DNA of 64,000 nucleotides from Lanius collurio (lineage: Eukaryota; Chordata; Aves; Passeriformes; Laniidae): contig JACBWW010000002.1 in assembly GCA_020086605.1 (NCBI GenBank), positions 29,812,475 through 29,876,474 of the forward strand, read 5' to 3'. A program made the position numbers and the translations under genes. Positions 1 to 13,239 of the stretch are shown piece after piece (position 1 is the first letter of the stretch; every line of letters starts with the position of its first letter). The notes under the pieces are model-generated. The model had not been told where the DNA came from and searched no databases. It was given only the letters and a program-made list of their open reading frames with translations.

Positions 1-1363
1 AATGAGGAGCAGCCTGAGCTGCCATGGTCCTCAGAGCTCCCAGCTGGTGCAACCATGGGGCTGTACTTCCTAGCATGTGTTGTGGTGGAATTTGTTTTGC
101 CATGGTGTGGGTCATTCCCATGGGAGTAAGGTCTGGAGAGGTATCTGCAGTGGAAGAGACTCTCTGTATGGAGATCTTGGAACATCTGTGTGAGGAAAGG
201 CAGTGGCTTAGGAGAGGAGGAGACCTGGGGGGTGGATGGGACCATCCATAATACCCATGCAGAGACCTGACACTAGAAGTGTGCCTCTCAGGGGATTACT
301 GGTACAGGCAGGAGTGGATGGAGGTGCAGAGACATGTGGGAAGAGCTTTTTATTTTTAATCTGTGCCAAGTCTTTGGAGCCAACTCCCTTCGCTATGCTT
401 CTTTCTCAGTTCTCCTCTCATCCCACCCTTCCTCTTGTCACTGTCACAGGCTCACAAGGATGATGGATGAAAGGCCTTAAAAGCAGCTGGTTTCACATTT
501 TATCACTGTCACATAACTTGCTTTCCTCTTTGCTTGAAATCACTCCTGCTGCCAGAAATGCCCTTGGTATCCCAAGGTGTTTTCCCTTGCTGGTGCCCAG
601 CAAGGGATGGCCTGCTGGAGTCAGGTGCCTCTGTAGTTTTGCAGAGCCCCTGGATGCCTTGAGAGGAAGGATTCATCACAGCCCTCTGCTCCTGACAGCT
701 GGAGACAACAGCATTACTTTCATCATGGGAAAAAGGGATAATTTGAGCATGGCAGGGTTGTCCAGGCAGAGGTGACTGAATTGCTCTGATGAGAGAGGGA
801 AGGGAGCTGGGATGGGAAACTTTGGAGGCCCAGGGACATGTGAGAATGCCTCTGGTATTCTCTGCCTCTTGCTAGTTGTGTGCTGGGTAGCTCTGCTCTG
901 CTCACAGGGAGGGGTGGTGGCTCTGCTCCAGGCACAGTCGGCATGACAGTGACTCCTTTGGGGGTTGACATTGGGTGTCTGGGGTCGCCTGTGGCACCAA
1001 AGAGAGCTCCTGTCATAGGCAGGAGCACCCTTGATGTGGGGGGCAGGGGAAAGCAAGTCCCAGAAGGACTGCACTGCTAATGCCCATACCCCCCTAATGC
1101 CCATGGATAACCACACTGCCTCTCCATGTCATCTCTCTGTGCCTCGGCACGGCCAGACCTCACCCTACATCCCCCTGTGCTGGCAGGCTCAGGTCCAAAC
1201 CATGCCTCCCAGACAAGCCCTGATCCTCAGGATAGATCTGGGCAGGGACTAGGTAGAAAATATTTATACGGTTGCTTCTCAAATTTCCTCAGTTTGCAGT
1301 GCAAGCAGGTGAAAAGCTGGGTTGCAACCCCCTTCTTGCAGGCAGCTGTGATTGAATGCCTAA
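1..1363. other. Non-coding stretch, nothing recognised
   Basis: All open frames here are short, overlap on both strands and resemble no family I know. I saw no repeat, RNA gene or clear regulatory block. Ordinary intergenic or intronic vertebrate DNA is the best reading. Confidence 0.6.
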
Positions 1364-1395
1364 GGGGGGGAGGGGAGGGAGGGAGGGAGGGAGAG
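1364..1395 (+). repeat. (GGGA)n G-rich simple repeat, possible G-quadruplex
   Basis: A run of seven G is followed by AGGGG and then several GGGA units, giving at least six G-tracts of three or more with single-A loops. This satisfies the usual G3+ N1-7 quadruplex pattern on the plus strand. It is a simple repeat by sequence; folding is inference. Confidence 0.8.
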
Positions 1396-1439
1396 GAGGA
1401 CAAGAAAAGAAATGATTGAATAAAAAAACCCTAAAGTCA

Positions 1440-1910
1440 AATAAGAATCAGTGTGAAGCGAGAGAAGATATTGTAAATCAAATTCTGCAAAAGGAGGCAG
1501 TGAGCAAACACTTCAGCCAGGTCTAAGCCACCACCAGTTATTTATTCAGATAACATATTATTAGTGAAGAGAGACACTCACATCTGATATATATCTCCCA
1601 GTGGCAGAGAAATATGAAAAGGCAGCTGGCTCTGCTCCTATCAGAATCATTCCAGATGTTTTCAGCTGGTGTCAGACATGCTGCTTGGCATGACAAAGCA
1701 AAGGGGGGAAAAAAGCCAAAAGAAAGAAGCGAAAAGAAATATCATCATCTTTTTTTTAAAACACAGAAGGAAAATAAATCATGGCTTCACATATTAAATG
1801 TTTTCCCTGGCAGCTCCTGGTATCGTTGTCATTAATAGATGAAACAGCAAGGGAGATAGCAGAACACAAGGCTCCTATTTACCATTGTTAATCAAGCACT
1901 AATTGGTGGT
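1440..1910. promoter_or_regulatory. AT-rich block, weak candidate conserved non-coding element
   Basis: Composition changes here to AT-rich, non-repetitive DNA with homeodomain-like cores, for example CATTAATAGATG near 1830 and TTAATCAAGCACTAATTGG near 1888-1906. No coding potential is visible. Conservation cannot be tested from one sequence, so this is a compositional guess. Confidence 0.2.
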
Positions 1911-4900
1911 TCAGACATTCTAAAATTATTGTGGGGAAAACTTCAAAAGTGTCAAGAACCCAAGATCCATTCTCAGAAGTGTCACCCAAATCTGATTTCC
2001 ACATCTGAGTCATTAAAATGCTTTTGAAAAATTCTACCTTAACAGTCACAGCTGAGACTGGAGCATAAATTCTGGTGCCAGGCACTGCAGCACAGAGCAG
2101 TGGCCATGCCCCAAAGGCTTTGATGAATGTGCAGGAGGAAACTCAGTCACCCTGTTCAACATCTGAGTGATTAAGTTATGCAGGGGTTAAGGGTGGCACC
2201 TATATTGCTTTACTGGGTAGTTCTGGAAACTACCCAGGCTGGTGCGTGTGCACAAGCCAGCAGTGAATGTGCCACCCCACCTGCCCTTGCAGCGCGCCTC
2301 TTGGGTGGCACTTGGTGATGCCTGCTGGCACCTCCGGGCTCATGCCAGGCTTCAGACACTCATTTTGTACTTTGGTGATTAACCATCTCTGCTGTGAACC
2401 TGTGGGGACTCTCAGGTGATGAGCAGGGAAGGTGTTGAGTGAGGTTATGCTTTTCCTGTGGAGATCTGCTTGTCTGTGGTTAACATTGTCTCTGAGATAG
2501 GAGGCCGAGAGCTGTTACAAGACCTCACTTTCTGCCTTTGGTCATGAGAAAGAAGGAGTAAGCTGTGAATGGAGCATCGAAGATAAACACAAGCACTATT
2601 GAGGAGAGGCAAACATGGAGCTGGGCTGCAGCCGGAGACAGTTACCATAGTTACTCCCCATTCCTGCAAGGAGGGAGGCTCAGGCAGCTGCCCACTGCTT
2701 TGGCACACAGAGCAGAGGTATCTTGCAGAGTCCAGGGATGCTGCTGGCAGTAGTAGTCAGCTGGGGGAGACATCAGTCTGCTTGTCCTGAGCTTAACCCC
2801 TTACCTGTGCTGACCTGGGCAAGGGAAATGTCCCAGCCACCCTAAAGCTCGCAGCCTTGAGGGTGGTGGGGCATGGCTGGGCACGCAGGACCAGGGCAGG
2901 GATTTGCTAAAGGATGGGCAAAGCTGCAGGAGTGCAAAGAGCATCCAGAGATTGTTTGCAGACTTAGGTGGGGCCCTTGTGGTGTAGATATAGGCCTGGG
3001 AAACTGAGGGGAAAAGAGGGCTTTCCTTGATATTCCTGATTTAGAATCAGGTCAGGGTTTGCAGGATAATTGACATCCCCTAGTCCAGTTGGAGGATGGA
3101 GTTTAGATCTCTTTAAGGCCACTGGAAGAGGTGCATGCAGGATGATTATGCAGATTGATGACTGAGATGCATGGAGATGATTATGCAGCCCCAAATCAAG
3201 ACATGCTTTGGGCCATCCATGGAATGACATGACATGGAGCACATTTCACCTGTACTCAGTAGAAGCCTGAACCCCAGAAAAGCCAGCTGCAAACTCAAGT
3301 CATGCTACCAGGTGACTATAAAGAAAGAGCAGTAATTTTTCCCCATCAAGAAAAAAGCCTTGTAATATCAGCTGATGTGCAGTGACACCTCTTTAACCAC
3401 TAGCTGGCTTTTCCTCTTAGAAAGAGTAAAGAGAGAGACATGTACATGCAAGAGAGGAGCAGCCTACAAAGTGAACCACAGGGTCCTGGAAGGTGCCTGT
3501 TCATTCTACCAATGGTCATCCACAGCATGTCAGCTTGAGGCTTGTCTCCTGATAGACAGACCCAGCATCAGCCAGACCTACTTGTTCTGGCTGCCAGCAG
3601 TCGCACTGCTGCTTCCCTTGGTTGCAGGGCTCACCTTGGAGCGGGATGTGCTGAGTGCTTTGGTGCAACAGAGATGTGTTTCAAAGCAAGGAAGTCTACA
3701 GATACAGAGATCTGATGCAGAGGTGGTAATAAAACTTGTCAGTGGAAGGTGGTATCAGGCTGCCCTGTCCCCTGGGAAGAGGTCAGCATGGCACATAGGC
3801 TTCCCAAGGCTCAGCCCACTCCACAGGATGTAGCTGTGAACTGGATATTGGCTGGTTGGGACTGTATCTATGGCAGCATCTGCTTCTGCATCACAACATG
3901 GCTTGGGAACCCAAAAAAAATAAAAAGAAAAAGGACCAAAATTTAAAAAGAAAAGCAATTAGAAATTCTAATAATTATGCATCTTGGTGGCAGATCAGGT
4001 TTGCTGAATGCCTTCCACCTGGGGCCCACCCCTGAGCACCAGCTGAAGATGTGATTTCTAGAGGAAGCCAAACGTGCTCTGAGAAGTCAGGTTGTGAGTC
4101 TTCAGCTGGAGCTGGGGAAGGGGCTCTGCTGGCTTCTATGCTCCTGCAAGCTCTCATTACACTAACAGGGAGCATCGTGGGCAGAGACATGGGTACCAGC
4201 ACCCTTGCTGTGCACTTAATAAAGTGCCTGAAGCTCCTCTACGTAGTTTTATTAAAAAAGTGTCAGTGCCTCAGCGAAAGGCAGGAGGGAATGACTAAAT
4301 TGCTGTTAGTGACATGTTCAGACATGAAATCAAGCAGAGTGCTACATTTTAAAATTAGTTTTTGACAGTCTTTTCCCCAGCCTCTCCCCAGGCTGCAGCT
4401 CATGGCAAGATATACCCAGTCCCTCTCCTGTCCCCAAAGCAGCCCCCTCTGTTGGGACCAGCAGTACCAGTTTCTTCTTTTGTGGAGGTGAGATGACCAC
4501 ATTGCCTTATGGACCCTGTGCTCCTGGAGTCTTGGTAGCTGGCGAGAGCTGGGACAATCATGGTGGGTGCATCAACATGTGTTGGAGCTCCTCTGGGCTT
4601 CCCCAGCTCATGTGGGTGCACAAGCTGCTGTGCGAGTGGCCCGTGACTGCTTCATGGTGTCACAGAGCTCATGCCAGGGTGATGGGCTCTCCCTGGGACT
4701 ATCTCTCCCAGGAGCCGTCTGTGATGACCATGCCAGACTCCTGCTTGACCTAAGTAAGTGACTCGATGGTGATCCCAAGTTTCGTGGCTCCTCAGTATGA
4801 GACTGTCCCACTGCCAAAATCAACTCTTAATCCATGCTTACAGTCCAGCCTATGCCCAGCTGCCCATCCTTTGCCCCAACCACATTTTACTGTGTCTCTG

Positions 4901-5119
4901 CTCTTCTGAATGGTGGCAGAGTCTGGGATGAGAGATAGGGTATTGCTAGGGGGGATATGGGTGTGTTGGACTCCCAGCAGTGCTGTAGGCAGAGTGAACT
5001 GTATGTGTGGAGAGGCAGACTAGTTCATGTTGCTCAGCACTGAAGGCCCACTCCCCAGCAGGGGGTTGAGGGATTCAACACAAAATTCCTGAGCTCAGTT
5101 TGCTTCAGCTTGTCTGGAC
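1911..5119. other. Non-coding stretch, nothing recognised
   Basis: The longest open frame, 3375-3833 on the plus strand, has no domain or codon pattern that supports it. An A-rich patch sits near 3913-3950. I saw no mobile element of recognisable family. Confidence 0.55.
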
Positions 5120-5174
5120 TTTTCATTTAGTGATTTAGTGTATTTTCATTTAGTGATTTAGGGGATTTAGTGTA
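5120..5174 (+). repeat. Short tandem duplication, about 23-bp unit
   Basis: The unit starting TTTTCATTTAGTGATTTAGTG at 5120-5142 is followed at once by a second copy from 5143. The second copy carries a small insertion (GGGGATTTAG) before the final TAGTGTA. Two near-identical adjacent copies suggest a recent local slippage or duplication event. Confidence 0.8.
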
Positions 5175-7682
5175 CAAAAAAAAGGCATTGCAAGTTAAGA
5201 GGGTTAGGAGCCTCATTAGCTGTCACGGGGAGGACAGCAGTGACAGTGGGGAAGTGTGGAGGAATGAAGAGAAGTTCAGAAGGAAGCTGTGGACTTGTGC
5301 AAAGCACTGAACGTCCCTCCTTTCCCAGCCCAGCATGCTGCAGGGATTGTATTGATGTCTCTGAAAAAGTAGTGAGGGGCTGTGCTGCTTTAGCATATGC
5401 ATGCCAGATAATGTGCTGGTGGACACCAAGGAAAAGGTGATGTAAATTCAGGGGATATGCTAATACAGACTCAGGGATAGGCATGTACTTGCCCAGCCAG
5501 GAGCCAAAATGGACATCCTCAGTCCCAGTATCTCAGCATATGCACAGCCATGGTACCTCTCCTGCAGTGAGAGAGTGGGGCAAGGGACCCTTGCAAGCTT
5601 CGTGGCACACACGCCATGAAGTCTTTGAGCTTAATCTTCCTGAAAGCATCACGAGATCTCTCTCCGAGATTTTCTCAGAGCTCCTGGGCTGCATTTCTGG
5701 GTGCAGGGAGCTCATATGTAAAACTTAAAAACTCAACTGCAGTGCATCCCTTGAAAGCCTCTTGGGTCAGAGATGTGAAGACAGTCCATGGACGGAACAG
5801 AGGGGGCAAGCTGTCATCTTCGATGGGAAGGGCATTGTGAAGAAAGGAAGAGTTTCCTGTCTGACACCCGCTTGTTTCTCTGATCCATCGCTCCTGTTAT
5901 GGACTATTAAAAATTAACCGAATCACGTTCGTCATTAGCATGTGTTCCCTTTGTTCTCCAGGCTCCTAGTACCCATTTGTAGGGCTTTTGTTATGTATTT
6001 TTCAGCACTTTGTCTCTTTAATTGCTCACTTCTCTCTGATGTGCTGGGCTGCGGTTTTCAAGTCAGCTGGAGAGAACAGAGGGGCATTTTTATTGCTCCA
6101 GACTGGATGCCAGTGAAAGGAAAGGCTCAGCAAGCCCCAGCAACAGCAGCCGAAGCTGCTATAGACCCTGCAGTCTCTGGTGCCTATGCACCAGATGCTC
6201 CTTGCTTCCAGGCAGGCAGACAGCTCTGGAGTCTTTAATCCATTACCTGGGAGAGGGAAGGAGGCTTTCCTGAAGCTTAGGCTGCCTTTGCTCCCTTTTA
6301 CCCCTTTCCTCCCAGACACAGCCCTGCTGCTTTTCTCTCTCTCTGTTCTCGAATGATGTAGCTGCTTTTGACACCCTGAAGTGAGCTACAGTTCTGTGGT
6401 GCTGGATGCCCCGGGCTCTGCTGCTGGCTGCACTGCAGGAGCTTGCATGGCTGTGGACATACCTCCAGCCAGGACCAGGCTGCAGGTATCCCCACAGCCC
6501 TTTCCTGATACTAGTCCCTTCCTCTGAACCTAAGTGCTGCCTTCACTGGAGTTTAGTTGGGCCAGGCAGGCCTCCTAACAGCTTCTGTGGTTTGAATCCC
6601 TCCCCAAAATGGATGCAGCATGGTAATCCCACCAGCTAGGCTGAGGCTGAGCAAATGCCAGCAGGAGGTGTGAGCAGCTGCCCCACTGTTGAGGCTGTGG
6701 TGTGGGCATCACTGTTGCTAAAGGGAGATGGGCATGCAAGACAATGGTGGTCGTGAGTCCTGAGATGCCTCCTCCTGCTGAGGGCTCCAGAAAGAAGGGG
6801 TGAAACCAGAGAGTTCAGTAGTAGGCACATAAGCTGCTCCTGTTGCCAGGAGAGCTTGCTCCTTTGCTGACCTGCGAGGAAGCCCATAAAGAGGTTGTAG
6901 GACAGCGTACTCTCTGGGTCTCCTGGGGCACCCCGGCACTTGAAGCTACCAGTCAGCTGGCAATCAGCTGGAGAGCATGAAGAGATGGGTCAGCTGTTTG
7001 ATGCTCATGCAGAGTGAGTCAGTCCTCTCCCCACAGCTCCCCTGTGGGATGCTGAGCAGAGCTGACAGGCAAAACCAAAACATCTGCTTCAAACCCTTGT
7101 TCTTTTTAAGTTCAGAAATTCTCAAGCCAAGAGCTCACCTCTTGGAATAGAAGTGCCCAAGGAAGAGGTACCAGGAGCTGAGGTCTCTGATTTGGGAACA
7201 GAGGTCTGTTTGGCACTGAATCCTGTACTTTTACAATCCAGCAGGGAAGAAAGACTTAGTTTCCCTTTGGATATGGACTGTTATGATTAAGGCTGGGGCT
7301 TACCACTTTGATCAACAAAAAAACCCTAGACAGCATGTCTGCAGGTCAACAAACCATGCAATTAGGAAAGGCAAAGATTATCGTAAGTTTCTTGTGCCCT
7401 GAACCTCTGTGAAACACCCTGATGGAGGAGGATCTTTGGTCTCAACTACCCTGGTTAGTCTCCTAATGCTTCTTATCAGGAAGGTTGTAGATCCCCAAAG
7501 CACTGATGTGTAAAAGCACATTAGAAGGACTCAAGTCCTTTTGAAAATTATGTAAATATTTTCCTTGGCTTCATCAGTCTTTGGATTGTGGTCTCTGTGT
7601 GGCCACTGGAATTAAAACAGCCAGCTGCAGGAGTGATGGCAGGAAGTGTTATACGGGGAAAGGCTGGTGTCAGCGTTCCCTC
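5175..7682. other. Non-coding stretch; small AT-rich block near 5880-6020
   Basis: No gene or transposon recognised. The segment around 5895-5945 (ATTAAAAATTAACCGAATCACG, then CATTAGCATG) is AT-rich with two CpGs and could be a small conserved element. The rest looks unremarkable. Confidence 0.5.
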
Positions 7683-8024
7683 TAAGAGCTTTAATGCCCA
7701 ACATGTTGAAATTTAATAATTAAGGAGATGCTTTCAATTTTTCTTTTTCTTTCTTTTTTTTTTTTTTTTTTCAAATAGTCTAACAGCATGAACTAAGCCA
7801 TTCAATAATTAATTGATAAAGTTGAACTGCACATGCCGGCACCCGAGCTGAGGGTGTGGGCTCAATCTTTGCAGACAAATGAAGCGAGAACTAATTGCTT
7901 GATGAAGAAAAGGAAGATATTAACATAAGATTTGTCAGGTCTCTCATAGGAATTCATCATAGTGGGTCTGGGGCTCTAGATGGGATTTTTGCTGCTAATT
8001 AATCACTAATTAACACTCTAAATT
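7683..8024. promoter_or_regulatory. Candidate enhancer-like block with repeated TAATTA homeodomain sites
   Basis: TAATTA cores occur at 7717-7722 and 7806-7811, TAATTG occurs at 7892-7897, and a direct repeat of CTAATTAA lies at 7995-8002 and 8006-8013. The direct-repeat period is 11 bp, about one helical turn. TAATTA is the known core of many homeodomain proteins. A poly-T run interrupts the block at 7745-7771. AT-rich, non-repetitive sequence of this kind is typical of developmental conserved non-coding elements, but function and conservation are inference. It could instead be plain AT-rich intron. Confidence 0.35.
7741..7771 (+). repeat. Poly-T / T-rich run
   Basis: A nearly pure T tract with two early C interruptions. 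No upstream processed-gene sequence or target-site duplication is evident, so I read it as a simple repeat rather than a retrogene tail. Confidence 0.85.
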
Positions 8025-10799
8025 GGCCCAGGCATGACGGAGGGGGGAGCTGGACTGATTCTAGACTACAACAACAGCAAGAGGAGGGAGAGAGAGAAAA
8101 ATCTTTATTTGTATGGGGGATGATTCAGAGGGAATAAGGAGGAGACACATATGGACTGCTCATGCTGGACAACATATGCACATGCATGTTTGCCATTGTG
8201 AGGCGTCTAGCAACACTGACATCCACAGGGATGATCCCAGTGTGTCTGGATGGAGACTCAGTTCCGAGGAAAGGAGTTGCATTTCCATTCCTGGTTGACT
8301 CCAATCTCCTTTCTTCTCATCATTCTCGGGATATCTCTGCTGTTGCAGATGTTACATCTTGTCTGTCTGGGTGAGATTAGCAATTCAGCCTGAATCTGGT
8401 GCTCTGCTGCCTGAGCCTGACTCCATGTACAGCCTATAGAAAGAATAAGGTGCCACAGTGAGGGAAGACACCTCTCCAGTGCAGGCTCAATGGGGCTCTG
8501 AAGTGCTGCTGTAATATGGGAAATAACAAATCCTCCCAGCTGCCATCTACAAATGGCAGCGCTACCTACAATAAGATGTGACACCTCAAAGGTGCCCTGA
8601 TATTTTGAGTCTGTCTCACCAGGCTATCTGTTTCTCTGGCTCTGTATGTGTGTTATGTGACTTGGGTCTCTCCTAATTACTTGTTTCTGTGTGGGACAGC
8701 TCCACAGGGAGAGACAATCAGTCAGCATGCCCGAACCTGGCAGCTGGGTACTAACTGCACTTCGGGTGCCCTGTTCCCCTCCACGTGCTCTGATTCCCCA
8801 GCTATTAGAGGAGTGTCACCTTTCCTGTGATTTTTTTCTTTTTTTTTTTTTTTCCTTCATGAGAAAGCTCAAAAGCCTAGTTCAACATGATAAAAACACT
8901 AAAACCTTGAAAAATGTTCCTAAGAGGACAACTTTCTCCTTCCCAGCTCACAGTTTATTCCCAGGACAACAGATTAGTAGCATTTAGGGCTGGAAAGGAT
9001 CACTGGTTTAATCAATAGATTAAAAAAGATCACAACCGTTAGTGCCACACTTTGATTTTTAGACTGCCACTACATTTTATGTGGCTGTCTCCCTTTTTGT
9101 GGCATTTTAGAGCACTCAGAATACCTCTGTGTTACCCCAATCCGTTTCATGCCTTAATTTTATCTTATTCATCTATTTCTTTGCTATCCCTTATCTCCTC
9201 AGATCTTCCTGGATCCATGTCCTGCTGCGTTTCCATCACTCATAGGTTGTGCCAGGTGGGAAGTGGTCCCACGAGAGGCTGGCAGTGTTTTTGTGATGTC
9301 TCCAAGGCAATGCAAGGGCAATCTCTGTACTGCCTGCTTTTCGCTTCAGGACCAGCAGCTCCTAATTTTGGCTCGAGGCTGACCAGGGACAGGTGATTTT
9401 TCTCCCCAGACACTACAGCAGAGTCCTGAGCTAAGCCTATTCTCCTTGAAGGTGATGATGTGGACAGAGTGCCAGCCAGGCTCAGAGCACCTGAGCAGGC
9501 TGCCAGAGTCCTCTGAGATGAAACTGCTGGGAATGGGGTCACTTCTGGTGAAGAAAAGGTATTTCTCTCCTCTCCTCATTTCGCTGTTTACAGCAACTGA
9601 GCTACTTACTCTCTCTCCACCCTACATGTTTTTGATCTTTGCCTTGCCCATGGTGACAACTCTGAAGCACTCTTACGAAGGACAAAGTCATAGGCTTCAG
9701 GCAAAACGTGCTGCTGTCAGCTGCTGCTGCAGAAAGGGCAGTGGCCAGAAGTGCCTCTGTGCCTCATGTTTGCAAAGAAAAATAAATGGATATGAAGAAC
9801 AAACTTGTTTCCTCAGAAAGTCAGCTCTGGAGGTCCCGTGAACTTGTGTAATCTTTTTGCTGCCTGAATGTGACTAGATATGTGAGTGGATTGATTGAGG
9901 TACTGCAGCAGGACAGGCTACAGACAGAAATGAAGGCACTGACAAATTATGGTGTTTCCTTGGTGTGGTTTATTCCAGAGACCTTGCTGCAGCTTCTAGG
10001 GAAGGAATTACTCTTGAGGGAGTGCAGCAAGTGTTTTAAAGTCTCAGGAGATAAAACCTTCCATAAAAATGCTATATTGGCTTCCAGCCAAAACCCCTCT
10101 AAGGAGTGTCTCAGTACATTTTTGGGCTTTGGGTTATCCATGGATTGTATGCACAAACATACCCCTTCTTTGTGTCGTATGCCATGAAAAGGAAAATTTA
10201 GGTGTCAGCTGTTTTTAATGGCTTTTGGAATTTTTGGAAGATAGAAAAACATAGTCAACTTCATTGAAGGGAGCTACAAGTCCATTCTCTGACTTCCTGG
10301 TAACGTTCCTGGATGAGTTTTCTCTAGTTCTCCTACATGGATGGCAATTTCTATCCCAACCTTAAATTAATTTACATTGCAGTTCTCTACTCCATTATAT
10401 TTACATATGGGAAAATGAAAAGTCCCCAAATGAGGTCTCCAGCTCTGTATTTCTGTCTCTGGAGAATCAGTCTTCATGAGGTCCCCCTGGGCACTGCTGA
10501 TCTAGTATAATGTCCCCCACAAGGTTTTGTTCTCTGCTCAGCAAAGCTTCTTCTTCATCACAATTGCTCTTTGGGTTTCAGGGTGAGTTGGGAATCTTAA
10601 TAGCATTTGACGGTCATCTGTAAGCCCAGAACAGCTATGTCATCTGATAAAACACTTCTTGTTAGTCTTCTGTCTTAGCTATGGAATGATTTCTGCATTG
10701 GCTTGTATTTGCTCTGGTAGTGATGTGAGTTATACCCTATTTCCCATGCATGAATAATCAGACATTGATTTGAAGGGAATTCCTGCAAACACTGCAGCT
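8025..10799. other. Non-coding stretch with a poly-T run
   Basis: A T-rich tract lies at 8831-8853. The phrase TTAGGGCTGGAAAGGATCAC near 8984-9003 faintly resembles an antisense CR1 3' end but is too degraded to call. No coding exon is recognised. Confidence 0.5.
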
Positions 10800-10875
10800 T
10801 TTGTGACAATCCTCAGGACTCTATGAGGTCAACACCTCACTTGTACTTCAATGAGGACACTGAGGCTCTTCTTCC
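10800..10875 (-). repeat. Possible old MIR/L2-type fragment
   Basis: The order CTCAGGACTCTATGAGGTCA, then TTCAATGAGGACACTGAGGC, follows the antisense MIR/L2 pattern (CCTATGAGGTA, then GATGAGGAAACTGAGGC). Divergence is high, and only a profile search could confirm it. Confidence 0.3.
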
Positions 10876-13239
10876 AGAAAACACCAGGGGAACCTGGTGA
10901 TTGTCAGCTATCAGTGCTATAACTTCAGCAAAAGTTGTCTCTCTCTAAAGCTGATCTGGGACACACAAATCAGTACTGATCCAAAGGGTGACCTCGTGGC
11001 AGACTAGAAATACCTGTTACTGGATCCCCAGTGCCACCTATGGCTTCTGGGTTCTCTTGAAAGGTTTCCTGTCCTGGAGCCAACCAAGGGCTTAGCTAAG
11101 GGTGTGAGCATTGCCTCAGTGTGTACATGTGGTCCAGAGGATAGCACAAACTTCCTTCTTGAGTGAGAACAGCAAGTAGATGCAACCTTGGAGGAAAGAT
11201 CAACTGCAAATTCTTCCATAGCAGGAGTTTTAAGACAGAAGAGCCAGAGAACAGGCTCTACTGTGTGAAACTCCTTTGGAATTGTGTCTTGCCACAGTAA
11301 TGAAGGTGGATGCAAGCTGGGAAGAAATGCCTGGATAAAATGGCTCTGCTTTTGGGTTGTGCTGGGTATATAGCAACTGGTGGGGAAATATCCACGTGAC
11401 TGTGGATATTCCTGTCCCTTCAGGTGAGATTTCTGCTATTTGTTACGTGCTGTCTCCTGCAGTATTTGAGCAAGATGTATGAAGGTGATGGTCTCTGATG
11501 CCTGGAAGGCAGAAGGTTTCCAGTGAATACTTGGACCAAACAGAATTCAGCCAAACTGGAGCCCATTGCACTAGAAGAGACTCCAGGTTAGAGGGTGGGG
11601 CTCTTCTGGCTGGCAGGAATGCTGTTCCCATGTCTTTCACACCCCAGAAATGTTTCCCTGATCTCACAGGCAAGAGCCCCAAGACATATCCCAAAGTGCT
11701 ATAAATCCTGAACCTTTTCCACTTTAAACAGTACAAATCAGATTTCTACTTCCCTAGAAACATGGAGGCTGGAGAGTCCTTGTTGTATTTTTGCTTCACT
11801 GTGTCAAGAACTCTGCATCAAACCTATTACTTTTACATTCCTGCCTTCTGAAAAAGGGATGCAGGTAACAGTACAGTGTACCTGGAAAACACATCTGCAA
11901 TGTTAGCTTAGGCTTGTGGCTCCCTGGAAAGTCCTAGCGAAGTGCAAGCACTAGCAATGCATCAGAGCATTGCAAGAAAAAGCAATACATTAGCTGCGTA
12001 CACGCGGTTGTTTCGCTGCAATAGCCAGCTGAAGCGGCTCTAATAGCTTTCCACTGACTTTCTGCTGAGAGAATGACTCTTGGATCAAACAACAGAGATG
12101 TATCTGTGGCCAAGGGGGGTTCCCTTGTACCAGAGGCTGCTGTGAGCTGTGAGGGGCACTCCAATGTTTCCAAACGGGAAAATCTGCAATCAAAATGACC
12201 CTAAAATACCCACTTCAGCAACGTTGAAAAGAAACTTTACAGCTTCATAAATCAAACTGTGGTGAGGAAAGGAAGTGAAAGTTCTGCAGTCTGAGTCTGG
12301 AGGGTATAACCAATGGAAGGAGCACCTTGAGCCATAATGCTCGGGGTCAGTTTTATCAAATTTTTAGGAGTAAGTGATAGTGCCTGGCTGTGTCTGATAG
12401 TTAGAGGATGGACAGTCCAGGACAAGCAGATCTACAGCTGAACAAATAGAACCGGACATGCAATACCTATCAGGCAACTCAGCCTCTTTTCCTCCTGTGC
12501 AGAATGCCAGCCATCTGCCATTTCACTAAACTCTGTTAGCATGCAAAATAACAGGAGTGGCTTGCAGAGTGGGGAAATAATCACATATTTTGTAAATGAC
12601 AGCAAAAGGATCAACTGCCAGGGTCTGATCTGCCATGGCTTGGGGCAAGGCTCTGGCATTACTTCCTGAACTTTTCCTGCCATGCCCACGGGATCATCAT
12701 GTGTGTCACTGGAGGGACCATCCCTTAGACACATGTAGTATCTGCTTTGCTTCTGTTGGCTACTTAGAAAATTGCCTGCCTTAAGTAACCTGTCTGTCTG
12801 CCCCCCTGGGGACTGATGCCCTCTCCTTTCTTCCAGTATCAGGGATGGAGCAGAGTGTGAGGATGCTGCTGGTACTTCACAGAGCCATGGGGACAAGTTA
12901 GCAAGCGATGAAGGAACATCCTGCAGGTGCCACCACAGAGCTGACACTGACAGGCAGAGTCCTGAGAGCAAGACTGGACAAGGAGAGCAGAAAGGTGTCT
13001 CCTGTGCCTGGGGATGAAGTTGTGGTGTTCCCTGGTCCCCTCCACAGCCCTGGCTGGTGCAGCTTGGGAGAGTCCATGGTGTGGGGTAAGGCACCAAGGG
13101 CAGGAGCCACCCAAATCTCCTTAGTCCATCACTTCTTTTCCTTCAGCAGAGCATTCCCTGTCCAGGAGGAGCTAAGGCTGAGCAGGATAGGGATGTGATG
13201 TGGGAAAGGGGTGACTGAGCCGTCAGAGAAGTGTGGTGC
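10876..13239. other. Non-coding stretch; holds the window's longest open frame, judged spurious
   Basis: The minus-strand open frame at 12432-13097 (221 codons) is the longest in the window but shows no domain, no conserved pattern and a biased Pro/Ser/Cys/Leu make-up. Nothing else is recognised. Confidence 0.55.

Noticed and set aside
8975..9010. Possible CR1 tail (TTAGGGCTGGAAAGGATCAC)
   Set aside because: Too short and diverged; lacks the following CCAACC block expected of CR1.
12432..13097. Longest open frame in the window (221 codons, minus)
   Set aside because: No domain, no signal or membrane pattern, biased Pro/Ser/Cys composition and overlapping frames on both strands; best explained by chance in GC-rich DNA.
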